DNA from: Diphasiastrum complanatum
Lineage: Eukaryota; Streptophyta; Lycopodiopsida; Lycopodiales; Lycopodiaceae
Direction: 5' to 3'
NCBI GenBank assembly: GCA_029204225.1
Contig: CM055104.1
Span: 27,209,253 to 27,273,252 of the forward strand
Length of the DNA: 64,000 bases
The position numbers were made by a program, and so were the translations under genes. The notes beneath the pieces are model-generated. The model searched no databases. It had not been told where the DNA came from and saw only the letters and a list, made by a program, of their open reading frames with translations. How positions within the stretch are numbered: position 1 is the first letter of the stretch; every line of letters begins with the position of its first letter. This document shows, piece by piece, positions 44,863 to 56,231 of the stretch.

Positions 44863-45798
44863 ATGTGTACATCCACATCCACACCCATCATGCAAATTGA
44901 TGTGTCAACAGTACTCAAGAAAAATTCAGATCCTATGATTGTCGGACAGGTTAAAGAGCAAGAGTTCAGCATGATTGAGAATATGTCTGGCAAAGCCCCT
45001 TGTCCTGACTGCGATCAGGAGGTGTATGTGAAGCAAAAGCATGCAACAGGAAAACAGGAAAACCCTAGAGGTTCGCATGCAGAGCTGATGGACTTCAATC
45101 TTCAAGCTCGATTGCATGAAAATCAAAGCTCATCTGGATTGTCACCAAGAGGCAATAGCAGTTTTTCTTATACACAACTGATTTTCAATGGCAAAAATGA
45201 CACAAATCCTCCTGATGAATGTAGCTGCAATATGGATGGTAGCCTCAGAGGCCGGCCTGTCCACAAAGCTGATAGTGTTCTCGGTCCGGAAAAGAAAAGG
45301 GTTCCACATCACCTGGTTTTAGATCCCGCATCCAAAATATCAAGGTGCAATGCAGAGAAGACGAATTTCTTGGACGAATTGGCTTTCCGCGGTACGGCTA
45401 CATCAGGGCAGAAAGATGATAAGAAGTCTAGCACAGAATGCAGCTGCAATGTGGATATTGGTGGCAATAAGGGACACGCTTCCTTGAGATCAGAATTACT
45501 CTCCGCCAAAATCCCAAAAGGGGATTCTTCTAATTTATTTAACCTGCATGCAGTTACATCCAAACGCAGTAAGAGTGGCAGCTGGAGCAGCAGCGACGCA
45601 GAGAGCAAGAGATGTAAGCATACTGTTGGTAAGACATACATCATTAATCTCATCACTGGAGCTTGTGATGAAATAAGGGATGCTGAGGCAACCACAGTAT
45701 CAAACCTCGCTAAAGCAAAACAGCGCCTTCAAACTTCTTTTGGCACTTGTTCTTCAGAATCTACAAAAATCTTGGGGCATGGTTTAATCATGCGTTGA
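44863..45798 (+). CDS. Unknown plant protein, right-arm copy (311 aa)
   Basis: A single open frame from MCTSTSTPIM. Visible marks are a CPDC pair (residues 47-50), two similar ECSC blocks (119-122 and 192-195), Lys/Arg patches near 144-146 and 234-251, a Ser-rich SGSWSSSDAES (238-248), and a conserved-looking helix IRDAEATTVSNLAKAKQRLQ (271-290). I know no family for it. The last residues (GLIMR) come from a 2-base loss at 45783 in the first 302-bp unit. Other units keep the original frame (GHGHHHALNSIMQLP...YGGW). About 24 bp present in the left arm near residue 233 is missing. Whether it is expressed is unknown. Confidence 0.55.
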   Translation: MCTSTSTPIMQIDVSTVLKKNSDPMIVGQVKEQEFSMIENMSGKAPCPDCDQEVYVKQKHATGKQENPRGSHAELMDFNLQARLHENQSSSGLSPRGNSSFSYTQLIFNGKNDTNPPDECSCNMDGSLRGRPVHKADSVLGPEKKRVPHHLVLDPASKISRCNAEKTNFLDELAFRGTATSGQKDDKKSSTECSCNVDIGGNKGHASLRSELLSAKIPKGDSSNLFNLHAVTSKRSKSGSWSSSDAESKRCKHTVGKTYIINLITGACDEIRDAEATTVSNLAKAKQRLQTSFGTCSSESTKILGHGLIMR

Positions 45799-46981
45799 AC
45801 AGTATCATGCAGCTGCCAATATTTAATTCGCTTCCGGATGGCGTCGGCAGCAATCTGTATAAGAAGAATGATAGCTTCGCTGGTTCTCCCTGTTGTTCTG
45901 CAGCAGCAGCAGCAGCATGAGCTGCAAACACACCATATGAGCATTGTTATGGAGGATGGCTCTCAAGGTGAAAGGCAATGTAGTACCTTACCACCATCAT
46001 CATAGGTGGCAATTTTTGGAAATTGAGCTCAGCTCCTGATTTTTTTCAATGAAAGGAGCTTTGGTGTGAAATCTTGGGGCATGGTCATCATCATGCGTTG
46101 AACAATATCATGCAGCTGCCAATATTGAATTCGCTTCCGGATGGCGTCGGCAGCAATCTGTATAAGAAGAATGATAGCTTCACTGGTTCTCTCTGTTGTT
46201 CTGCAGCAGCAGCAGCAGCAGGAGCTGCAAACACACCATATGAGCATTGTTATGGAGGATGGCTGTCAGGTGAAAGGCAATGTAGTACCTTACCACCATC
46301 ATCATAGGTGGCAATTTTTGGAAATTGAGCTCAGCTCATGATTTTTTTCAATGAAAGGAGCTTTGGTGTGAAATCTTGGGGCATGGTCATCATCATGCGT
46401 TGAACAATATCATGCAGCTGCCAATATTGAATGCGCTTCCGGATGGCGTCGGCAGCAATCTGTATAAGAAGAATGATAGCTTCACTGGTTCTCCCTGTTG
46501 TTCTGCAGCAGCAGCAGCAGCAGGAGCTGCAAACACACCATATGAGCATTGTTATGGAGGATGGCTGTCAGGTGAAAAGCAATGTAGTACCTTACCACCA
46601 TCATCATAGGTGGCAATTTTTGGAAATTGAGCTCAGCTCATGATTTTTTTCAATGAAAGGAGCTTTGGTGTGAAATCTTGGGGCATGGTCATCATCATGC
46701 GTTGAACAGTATCATGCAGCTGCCAACATTGAATTCGCTTCCGGATGGCGTCGGCAGCAATCTGTATAAGAAGAATGATGGCTTCACTGGTTCTCCCTGT
46801 TGTTCTGCAGCAGCAGTAGCAGCAGCAGGAGCTGCAAACACACCATATGAGCATTGTTATGGAGGATGGCTCTCAGGGTGAAAGGCAATGTAGTACCTTA
46901 CCACCATCATCATAGGTGGCAATTTTTGGAAATTGAGCTCAGCTCATGTTTTTTTTCAATGACAGGAGCTTTGGTGTGAAG
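45769..46981 (+). repeat. Four tandem 302-bp units
   Basis: Units start at 45769, 46071, 46373 and 46675, each at exactly 302-bp spacing. Each holds the last coding segment of the unknown gene with a CAG/GCA run of variable length, then the stop, then the CATCATCATAGGTGGC and GAGCTCAGCTC 3' segment. Units 2-4 keep an open coding frame (46074-46307, 46376-46609 and 46678-46881). Confidence 0.96.
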
Positions 46982-47269
46982 TCTGTCTCTCAAAGTGTAG
47001 GGATGTGAATTTTATATGCATAAAGAGCTCACATGGAAACACTTATCAAAGTGCACAAGTGCTTGTAACAAATATCATACACAAAAAATACAACTTATGT
47101 AATAACATCACATCATTCATTCATTCACACATGCAAAGCATAGATGAGGACCTTTGTTTGTTGGTTTCATAACAAATCTTACAAAAAAATTTCTTTCAAA
47201 CCTAAAATTTTGAATTTTAATAACTAAAAGAAAACTCTTTTAAATATGCTAGTGCCATTACTAGGTGTG

Positions 47270-47356
47270 AACCCAAGGGAGTTGGCTCAATTGGTTAGCT
47301 TGACATCCAAAGTTTCTTTGGTCTCAAGTTCGAGCCTTCCCTTGGAAACCAAGAAG
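47270..47356 (+). mobile_element. Ultra-short tRNA-headed SINE-like insert with 14-bp TSD
   Basis: 87 bp with A box TGGCTCAATTGG (47283-47294) and B box GTTCGAGCC (47328-47336), ending GGAAACCAAGAAG. It is flanked by the perfect repeat CATTACTAGGTGTG (47256-47269 and 47357-47370). The left arm has the site once and uninterrupted, so this is a clean insertion after the duplication. The second copy is at 32699-32783. Confidence 0.88.
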
Positions 47357-47370
47357 CATTACTAGGTGTG

Positions 47371-47774
47371 GTAGCATGTAGTTAATATAACCGTTATACT
47401 AAAAGTTCCATGTGGCATCTAGTGATGAAGATCAACAAGCCTAGGTCATGATTGAATGACTTTGTTATCCAAAAGAGTGATTGCATTCAACCGAGGCATC
47501 ATTTCTCATAAACCATAATGATTAGTTTCACTATCATAAAATGACCAATAAAGGTTCATTTCTAAAAATCAAATGCTAAACAAATGGAAGTGCAATAAAG
47601 CCATGGATTGTGACTATAGAAATGTAAACTTATCATTGAACTCAATAGTGTGATGCTGGTAGAAGTGATTGTAAACTTTCTTGAAAGTAATAGAGCTTGA
47701 AAACCATCCATGGTTATGACCCAACCAAGTGAATGTAAGAAGGATTCTTCTGTCAGATTTTCCATTTGACAATT
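47371..47774 (+). other. Right-arm spacer
   Basis: Collinear with 22206-23300 on the minus strand but without the gypsy fragment found there. No gene is seen. Confidence 0.6.
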
Positions 47775-48315
47775 GAATGATGCTTAGATAAGCTAGAGAA
47801 ATTCTAGGAGCTAAAAATAGCATGTTTTACATTGTTTTTGGATCTTGAGATCTTGACCCCATATTAGGGTGGATCCAATGACCTATTAGGTTAGATGTTA
47901 GGGTTAGGGTATGATAAGTTCAGAGGTGCCCTAATATGCTCAGATCCGAGCTTGAAATGTATAAATGTATCGTGATGGGATCTCCATCTAAATATGAAAA
48001 AAAATTGAGTTTTTCCACTTCTATCAACATCGTCTTTGGGTGGCGAGTTATAGCTATTGGATGTGAGTGATTTTATGCATTAATTACTTGCTTTGGAAGG
48101 TACTAAAGTTGATTACAGGTCTGAGAAGCTTGCTGCACTTTACTTTAGTGTATTTGATCAAATCTATTCGCCTATTGTGGAGTTAAATGCCAAATTAGCT
48201 AGTTTTGGTAACTAGTCTTGATTCTAGCTCATAGTTTGGATCTAGATCTTTGAGTTGTGCATCCTCCATCACTTTTAGGATTGATTGGAATTTAATTTTC
48301 TGTAAAATTTTGTCA
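47775..48315 (+). repeat. LTR-B, 5' truncated, plus strand
   Basis: Collinear with 7440-7973 and with 21671-22205 in reverse. It ends TTTTGTCA next to the primer site. Confidence 0.82.
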
Positions 48316-48328
48316 TGGTATCAGAGCC
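48316..48328 (+). promoter_or_regulatory. CopB (right) primer binding site
   Basis: TGGTATCAGAGCC directly after LTR-B. Confidence 0.9.
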
Positions 48329-49127
48329 TAATCAAAAGTGAGCTTTAGATTTGATTTTCTCAAGCTTAGATCCTAGATTTGAGTAGTATTGGCTTTGTCC
48401 TTGCTTCTAGTTGCTAATCTAGTGATTGTACCTCCAAATTTGGTTTCATTTGAGTGAGAATAGATCAAAGGGAACTTTTTTTTTGTTGAGTTATAGTTGA
48501 AGGAACTGAGATTGAGCCATTTCTATTCAACCAAACCAAATTAGAAATTATGAGTTAAATCTTGGAGTACATGTCTCCTAGTAGAAATTTTCATAAGGAT
48601 TTGAATGCCACCACTCTTTAGGTTTTTGGATCAACCATTTGAGAGCTTAATTAGGTTTTTCTTAGGCTTCTTAAGATCCTAAAATACAGCTTTTAGGTTC
48701 AGATCAAGTGTTTTGATGTTTTCTTCATCAAGAAATGCAAAACTAGTGAAGATTGTGTTTCATTTTGGCTCATTTTTGGATAGTTTTGTGATTGAATATG
48801 TCAATGTGAGTCAACCTGAATTTAGAAGGCTTTATTTGTGAGACATTTGTGTGCTATAAAGTGCTTTTGGTCCAATATAGGTGGATTCACCCTTCTTGTG
48901 AAGTTGAGATCAAGGAGGAGACTAGTTTTGATCAAATCTATAGTAAGAGCTAGGTTTGGATCTAGTTTGGATCTTGAAGATTGTTCAAGCTCAAGATCAT
49001 CTTAGATTTTGTTGAGAAATCAGAGAGTGATTCATCTCAAGTCCCAAAGAGAGTGGGATAGCTTGTTGTGATCATATCTTATACAATCTATCTTGTTTCA
49101 TTGAATCTATCTCCCTATCATTGAAGA
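48329..49127 (+). other. CopB (right) untranslated leader
   Basis: About 0.8 kb, collinear with 20873-21658. No coding signal. Confidence 0.65.
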
Positions 49128-49815
49128 TGGCATCCATAAGTGCCTACCTTTTTTCTGAATGGAGAGGAAGATGAGCCAATCCATCCACAAGAAGCAACTA
49201 AATATAAGAAGATGTGCAAGACTGCACTCCATTGTATTAAATTGAATGTTGCAAATGATTTGCTCAAGGAAGTAGGAGCATGTATCTCAGCCCAATAGGC
49301 TTGGGAGACTCTTCAAAAGATCTATGAGTCCAAGAATACCTCAAGATTACTTTCCCTCAAGAACCAAGTTCTTCAATGCTTCCAAGGGAAGAGTGAGAGT
49401 GGACATTAATCTGTTTTGAGAGGGAAAGATTTGAACAAAGAGCTTGCTTATGTTGGTGAACCTATTAAAGAGAGTGAGCTTGTGCAAATAGTTTTGAATG
49501 GCTTATGTAGTGATCTTACTAACCTTGTCCAAAGCTATGCCATCATGGAAAACTTGCCTACACTTGAAGACCTTCAAAGTTGATGGCCGAGGAGAGTAGG
49601 AAAGCTCTCATATCAAGGATGGAGAGGCTCTCCATCAATGATGATGATGACAAAGCCTTATTTCTCAAGAGCAAAGGCAAAGCAAAGAGCAAGGGAGGAG
49701 CATTCAAAAAGGAGCAAGCAAAGGATGGAGATCAAAGAGGATCTACGTCATCATCATCACAAGTCTGGACAAATCAAAGATCAAGTGCTACTATTTGGAA
49801 TCATAATCTATATTG
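49128..49815 (+). pseudogene. CopB (right) gag, broken
   Basis: Starts MASISAYLF, then ~100 bp (with NYSIWK) is deleted relative to the left arm. EPIHPQEATKYKKMC follows, then SAQ and a TAG, SGH and a TAA, then ELAYVGEPIKESELVQ and AEESRKA after a short deletion near 49579. Both stops are shared with 20078-20872. The frame ends NHNLY just before LTR-C, as in the left arm. Confidence 0.85.
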
Positions 49816-49829
49816 AATTTTTGAGTCAA

Positions 49830-50196
49830 ACATTGAGTTTTGTAAGATTTGCTTGTTTTACATTCTCTCTCTACTCGAATCTAAATTAGCTCTATTCTCT
49901 CTCTACCTGAGGAGAAGAGCTTAATTTTACTTAGTTTTTTCAAGGATCACTTTGTTTCAAGTGTATGTACTTTGGTTATCCCCGACCTCACTCGCTGTTG
50001 CTGCTACATCTCCTCGCTCGCTGTTGTCGCCTTTCTTCTCCTCTCTCTCCGCTGGGGCTTGTATCTTTGCCTCTATGCCTTAGGCATTTCTATCTAGATC
50101 TTGGAATTCAATCTAGCATCCATCAGCAATTGCATGAGCTTGCTTAGGAGATCATTCACACACTTTAGGGCATTCCCACACATGTGAGATTTCACA
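49830..50196 (+). repeat. LTR-C 3' portion, plus strand, with GC-rich insertion
   Basis: Collinear with 19768-20065 in reverse and ending ATTTCACA. Bases about 49981-50060 (CTCACTCGCTG-type, CT/GC-rich) have no match in the left arm. Confidence 0.72.
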
Positions 50197-50208
50197 TGGT
50201 ATCAAAGC
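50197..50208 (+). promoter_or_regulatory. CopC (right) primer binding site
   Basis: TGGTATCAAAGC directly after the LTR-C end, one base off the common Met-tRNA type. Confidence 0.8.
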
Positions 50209-50944
50209 CTACCTAAGCTCTTGATGCTTGTTTCATCCAAAGTTCCAAAAATTCCTTGGAAATCAAGATCTAGAGAGAATAGTTTGCATCTCCCATGCTA
50301 TCTCAGGCAAAATTGGATCAAAAGGGTTCATAATCATAAGGATTGAATCATTTGTGATATTGTATGGATTTTTCTGCTCAGACATGAGTGAAGGACAACC
50401 TAATTCAATTAGGTGGTTCTCTTCCATGTTTGATCCAAATTTGGTGCTTGATAGCTAGTTTTGAAGATTTTGAGTCTAGTTTGTGTAGCAATTGACTTCA
50501 TAGTGATTGGATCTCTCAATCAAAAGTTATAGTCGATTGAATCAAGGTGGGTAGGGCACCCAACCTGGTTGGACACTTTTATTTATTACTCTATCATGCT
50601 TGTTTGATCAAAAATCTCACTTCTAGGCTTGGCAATCACACGTTTTGAGATCTAGTTATCAATTTGAGGTCATAGCCACATTCTTTCATACAATTGGCTT
50701 GCATTTGAGTGATTTGTGAGTGTCTCACATGTGCCAAAGTTTGCTTGACCCAAACTTAGTCCATACTTCATCAATTGAGGTGAGAGTGATTTAGATCAAG
50801 AGAGATTGGAAAAGCTAGTGAGGTCCATATCTCACTTTGTTGCAAGATCTTGCATAGGAAGTGGTAGCACACCCTTGTTGAATCCTATAGTAAGAGAGAG
50901 AGCAACATTTTCTTGTCCAATTCACAAGGTGCCTTCACTATTAC
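50209..50944 (+). other. CopC (right) untranslated leader
   Basis: No coding motif. Most of it is absent from the left arm, where about 50300-51270 is deleted. Confidence 0.6.
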
Positions 50945-51617
50945 ATGGCTTCTATGAGTTTCTATCTATTGGAATATAAAAGGCTATCCACTTCCAATTA
51001 TTCTATTTGGAAGTTGAGGATGGAGTCTATTCTAACACTCCAAGATGTGATGGATATTGTGCTTGGGATTGACGAGGAGAATTTACACACATTGCATGTA
51101 TCAAACTATAAGACACGAATAAAAGCTTCTATTTCCTATGCCATCAAAAAGGACCTACCTACTTTGGAGGCTTTGCAAAGAGTGCTAATGGCTGAAGAAT
51201 CAAGACAAGAGAATAAGCTATTAAGGATGGAGAAGTTATCAATCAACCATAATGGTAATGGCAAAGCTTTTTTTTCCAAGCACAAAGGGAGGAGCAAGAA
51301 GAAACACCAACACTTCTCCAAGGACAAAGCAAAGGACAAAGACCAAGATGGAGAGGAGGATGACACCTCTCATGCTTCTACCTCAAAGAAGAAGAAGAAG
51401 AAGAAAAATATCAAATGCTTCTTTTGTGGGAAGATCGGGCACTATGCAACAAAGTGCTTCAAGAAGAAGAATCAATTTAAGCAAGCCAACCTTTTAAATG
51501 AGAAAGAAGACTCTATTGCAATTGATGGAGAGGGATCTCTTATGGTCTCTAGTTTTTCATCTACACCTTTCAAGAAGGATGGATCTTGGTAAATTGATAG
51601 TGGAGCATCTTCACATA
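50945..51617 (+). pseudogene. CopC (right) gag, zinc knuckle and protease start
   Basis: A 215-residue frame: MASMSFYLLEY, NYSIWKLRMESIL (UBN2 Gag start), an internally shortened Gag, a Lys-rich stretch, the CCHC knuckle CFFCGKIGHYATKC and KDGSW. A TAA then replaces the Tyr codon before IDSGASSHMC (left arm has TAC), and the sequence fuses to gypsy gag. Normal Gag has ~100 more residues between the N-terminus and LPTLE, so it carries an internal deletion. Confidence 0.85.
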
Positions 51618-52560
51618 TGTGTCGCATGACTTGGGCACTTATGTCCAAGAGTTCATGGATCTTCTGGCTAAAGTGCCATATTTTCTAAAAAAGTGCCCAA
51701 AGTAGCAGTTTGTGAATGGATTGCCAGTGGACTTTCAGAATGAATACAAGGGCAATTCTTTGAACTCGTTGGAGGATGCCATTCTGATCACACGTGTGTA
51801 CAATCAGACGGTGGTAGCTTCTAGGAAACGGGGGCAAGAAAAAAGCCCAACAAAATTCTGACTGTGAAAAAAGTTGAAAATGTTTTTTGATGAACTAGAA
51901 AGTATGGCTTATCAAAAACCCAAATCAGTGAAGAAATCAAAGAAAAAGTCTAAGTCATCAGTTAGAGATGCCTTCAAACAAGGGCTATGTTTCAATTGTG
52001 GCAAGGCGGGCCATATGGCAAAAAGAGTGTCTTTAAAGAACAAGTCCTCATCTCTTCTTATGACAGTTGATTTGCAAGCAGGCAAAATGGAAATTGATGT
52101 TATTAATAGTACTTGTGAATGTCAATTCAGTACATTATCTTTTGGTCCTCACAATTTGTTTCGAGTATACCGCGGTTTTTGTACCTCGCGACCTCATTCG
52201 CCTGAATGGGCTCGTAGGCAACCAACCCGTTAGTATTTTGTAGGCAAGTTGTTAGAGAGATATGTGAATGTATTGTTTGATTCAGGCAATACTCATTATT
52301 TTATTAATTCTAGACTTGTCCAGAAACTTCAGGTACCTACTAAGCCAAATGACCATAGATATGTGGTAAAGCTTGCGTCAGGTGCAGATTCTGAAGTTTT
52401 TGAAGGGTTTTGGATTTGGAGCTGTATCTTCAGCACCATGTTGAGAAGATTAATTTCCATGTTCTAAACCAGGGCCAATCGGACGTAATTTTAGGCTGAG
52501 TGGTTCTTTAGTAAATCTGATAGTTTGCAAATTGATTTTAAAAAGTATGAATTCTAGTGG
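51618..52560 (+). pseudogene. Gypsy G2 (right) gag end, zinc knuckle and protease
   Basis: Starts within Gag (YVQEFMDLL in frame). At 51874-52233 it encodes MAYQKPKSVKKSKKKSKSS and the knuckle CFNCGKAGHMAK, with the final Cys lost as in the left arm. A 76-bp GC-rich insertion at about 52168-52243 breaks the frame before VLFDSGNTHYFIN, the protease active site, and VVKLASGAD. Confidence 0.82.
52168..52243. other. GC-rich insertion in right-arm gypsy
   Basis: About 76 bp (ACCGCGG at the start, ACCCGTTAG near the end) is present only in the right arm. It interrupts the gypsy sequence between CGAGTA and GGCAAG. No terminal inverted repeat is visible. The flanking trinucleotide GTA occurs on both sides. 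Confidence 0.6.
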
Positions 52561-54199
52561 TAAAGTAGTATCCATTTTTGGTGATGATACTAAAACTCAG
52601 TTTCCGATGATTACATTGACGTAATTAATAAAGGAAGCTCACAATTTTGATTGTTACTATCTTGTTTTAAAATCTTGCTTAACTAGAATTGTTTCTGAGC
52701 CTTCGGATGAGAATGATAGTACTAAATCAATTATTGATGGTAATTTCATTGTGAATGATGGAAGTCAGTATGGTAATTTAGATCATGACCATGAAGAGAA
52801 AGCATTGTTAGTAGGTTTAAAGCAAGAGTTTAGTGATGTTTTTCCTAGTGAACTTTTGCATGGTCTACCTCCGTCTAGGTGAGTAGATCATAAGATAGAG
52901 TTAATTCCGGATAGACAACCTATCTTCCGACGACCGTATTGGTTTAGTCTGAAGGAAGAGGAGGAAGTGACTCGGTAAATTGAGGAGTATCTTCGAATGG
53001 GTCACACTCGACCTAGTAAGTCGCCATGGGGGGTGCTGATCCTTCTTAAGAATAAGAAAGACGGTACTTTTCAGATGTGCGTAGACTACAAGGCGTTAAA
53101 TAATGTTACCATTAAGAATAAGTATCCTCTACCTAGGATGGATGATCGACTTGCGAACTGGTTATGATCAGATTCGAATTCATCCAGAAGATGTGTCTAA
53201 GATGGGTTTTAGGAATAGATTTGGTCATTATGAATTTTTGGTGTTACCGTTTGGATTAACTAATGCTCTGGCCACTTTGCAGCATATGATGAACGATTTA
53301 TTTCTTCCATATCTGGGGAAGTTTGTTGTAGTGTTTTTAGATGATATACTCATCTATAGTAAAACACTCAAAGAGCATAAGAAGCATCTTAGGACTATCT
53401 TGAGGATTTTGAGACAGGAGAAGCTTTATGCTAAAGAGTCGAAGTGTGAGTTCTTTAAGAAAGAACTGTTATATCTGGGTCATGTCGTATCCTGGAAGGG
53501 AATTATGATTGATTGGGAAAAAATCAAAACAGTTCTGGATTGGCCAATTCCTAAAACAGTGAGAGAACTTAAATCTTTTTTGGGGTTTACAATTTTCTTC
53601 CGTAGATTCATTTTGGATTATTCGCTGATTGCTGCAGCTCTCAACAGTGCATTGAAGGGGATAATTACTCGAAAGGGTAGGCCGAGTCCACCTCTCGTGT
53701 AGAATGAGACATTGGATGCAAGTTTTAATAAACTTAAGGAACTAATTGTCTCAGCACCAGTTTTGATCTTAGTGGTAAAGTGCATGCTAGTGATTATGCG
53801 GTTGGTGCAATTATGCTACAAGAGGAGAGGCTAGTTGCTTTTGAGAGTAAGAAGTTGTCTGATGCACAAACTAGATATACAACTAAGAAAAAAGAACTTT
53901 TTGAGGTTGTGCATGCGTTGAAGACGTGAAGACACTATTTATATGGTAGTCAATTTATAGTGTGCGCAGATCACCAACCATTAAAATATTTCTATAATCG
54001 GAAAGACCTTAGGGGTCAAAAACCTCGATAAGCGGAGCTGATGCATGAATTCGACTTTGATTTGAGATATATTAAAGGACCGTCAAATCAAGTGGCGGAT
54101 GCCTTAAGTGGGATTGCAGAGGTGAATCAGTTGTCATTCACAAAGATCACTACTGATTTCTATCTTTCATTTCGAGGTCTTTACGAACAAGATTCTCAT
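52561..54199 (+). pseudogene. Gypsy G2 (right) reverse transcriptase and RNase H
   Basis: A protease-RT spacer with stops (52561-52880) leads to [17 protein letters not shown] deletion from RMDD to TGYDQIRI follows. A 199-residue frame (53103-53702) then has [22 protein letters not shown] (catalytic DD intact) and KSFLGFTIFFRRFI. RNase H follows with stops: SDYAVGAIMLQEE, DAQTRYTTKKKEL, VCADHQPLKYF and QVADALS. Confidence 0.87.
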
Positions 54200-55640
54200 T
54201 TTGGACCTATATGGCAAAGGGTTCTGAATGGCTCTCAATTGGGAACAGGTTTGTAAGGTGATCGGTTGGTTGTGAAAGATAAGAAGGTAGTAGATGATTT
54301 TTTCATTCGGAATGGTATTTTGTTCCGAAGGGAAAAGTGTGTGTACCAAGAGTGGATGCATTTAAAAAAAAAATTATTTGAATCTCATGATGCACCTTGT
54401 GTAGGGCATCCAGGTCTACATTGTACGTTAGATTTGGTACGAAGGGACTTTTTTTGGCCAAAGTTGAAACCTTTCGTAGAATCTTATGTGTTGAACTGTG
54501 ATCAGTGCCAGCGGAATAAAGCAGAGCACTTAAAGGCTGGTGGATTGTTGCACCCGTTGGATATTCCTTCTAAATGGTGGAATAGTATTTCAATGGACTT
54601 TGTCGTTGGTTTACCGAGGTCGAATAAACAGAATGATGCAATTTGGATCATAGTTGATCGGTGAACAAAATTGGCTAGGTTTAGTCTTATAAAGACTACA
54701 GTTAAAGCATCTAATTTAGCTCAAGTGTTTGTTGAATGTTTGTTCAGGTTTTATGGTTTGCCATCTAACATTGTTAATGATCGGGATCCTAAATCTGCAG
54801 GCCAATTTTTTACGACAGTGTTTGAAACGCTTGAGATGTCTTTGAGCATGGGCTCGACTGATCATCTAGATTCCGATGGTCGGACTGAGAGGACTAATCA
54901 AACGATGGAACAAATGTTTTGTGCATATGTTTCACTTAGGCAATCTCAGTGGGAAAAGTATCTTCCATTGATTGAGTTTGCTTATAACAATAGTAAGCAT
55001 TCGGCTACTGGATATAGTCCATTTATGCTTATGTATGGATTTCAGCCTAGATCTCTGATAACGGTTGAAACTGAGTCGATTAAAGTTCAGAAAGTAACGG
55101 ATTTCTTGTGTGAAATGAAAGAAATGTTACAGTTAGCACGTGAAAATGTTCTAAATGCCCAAGTGGGTAAGGCATTTTGCTAATTTGAAAAAATCAGCTT
55201 GGGAGTTTCAAGTTGGAGATTTCGTGTATCTTAGAAATCCGAAGGATTCTAAAGTAATGCGCATTGGGAAGCCTGTCTACTATGTACAGTGGACCTTATA
55301 AAATCTTGAAAGAGATTGGATCTTTAGCTTACCGATTAGAGATACCAGAGGGAACCAAGACTTATCCTGTGTTTCATGTAAGTCTTCTGAATATGAGTTT
55401 ACATGAGGGAGATCATGTTGGTTCTGGTACTAATCTAGATTCATTTGAAGACTTATCTGAGAGGATTCCTTTAGAACCTGAAAAGATTCTTGATACAAGA
55501 TCCAAGCAATTATGAAATCGGGACGTTATTGAGCATCTAGTTCATTAGAAAGGATATTCTGAGGATGAGGACTCATGGGAACTAAAAGGTAACCAGAAGA
55601 AGAATTTCCCAAACTTTGAGTTCGCAGGACAAAACTAAAA
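54200..55640 (+). pseudogene. Gypsy G2 (right) integrase and chromodomain, tandem copy 1
   Basis: Zinc finger HDAPCVGHPGLH...CDQC is followed by the core with SMDFVVGLP (first Asp), NIVNDRDPKS (second Asp) and RTERTNQTMEQ (Glu), so the triad is kept. A TGA interrupts after IVDR (54662). The tail GSLAYRLEIPEGTK and a chromodomain close the protein, with frameshifts near 55180 and stops near 55514 and 55547. A polypurine tract AAGGGGGGAAG precedes the LTR. Confidence 0.88.
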
Positions 55641-55654
55641 TAAGGGGGGAAGTA

Positions 55655-56170
55655 TGTTACGGCCCTAATGGGAGTTTGTACCATTGGGGGGCTGTCTTAG
55701 ACGTAGGGGCCAGGCCTAATTTGGATAATAGCTAAGTAGGACCTTAGGCTATGCCTGCATGCGGTATAGGCATGTGCGTTGCATCCTAATATGGGATAGG
55801 ATGTACATGCACTGTGTCTATGCATGGGTCTTTGCTATTATGAGCTAGGGGTACCTACATGCAGTGGACATGCATGGGAGATAGGCATGAGTTGATAGCA
55901 CGCTTACATGTGGATTTAGTGCATGGACAGCCAGGGGGGGAGCTACTATCTATATATACCCTCTCATGTGTCCATTAGGATCATTGAGAGTCTGCGGCTG
56001 TTATGCTGTCATATTGGTAAGTGCTTTCTATCATAGAGATTTGGCATACTCCCTAGTGCTCGAGGGCTAGATCGGACGATCTAGGTTTGGTTGGGACGGT
56101 TTCGTCCACTACACTCCCTTATTGTGTTCTCGGTGCTCAATCCTGATTGGAGGTCTTGGGGAATGTATTA
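55655..56170 (+). repeat. Gypsy LTR, tandem copy 1
   Basis: 516 bp starting TGTTACGGCCC; TATA box near 55950-55958. Differs from the LTR at 57692 at only a handful of positions. Confidence 0.92.
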
Positions 56171-56231
56171 TTGATATCCTTTTTTCCTGTAAATGTAAGG
56201 TTCTAAGCAAATCTTGGTTGTATACCTCATA
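56171..56231 (+). other. Leader stub at the tandem-duplication junction
   Basis: About 60 bases of gypsy leader (same as 58208-58265), then an abrupt switch near 56231 to sequence matching 54201 inside the RNase H-integrase region. Confidence 0.8.

Noticed and set aside
47270-47356. Functional tRNA gene
   Set aside because: Has A and B boxes but I could not form a full cloverleaf with matched acceptor ends. The target duplication and a second copy point to a retroposed element.
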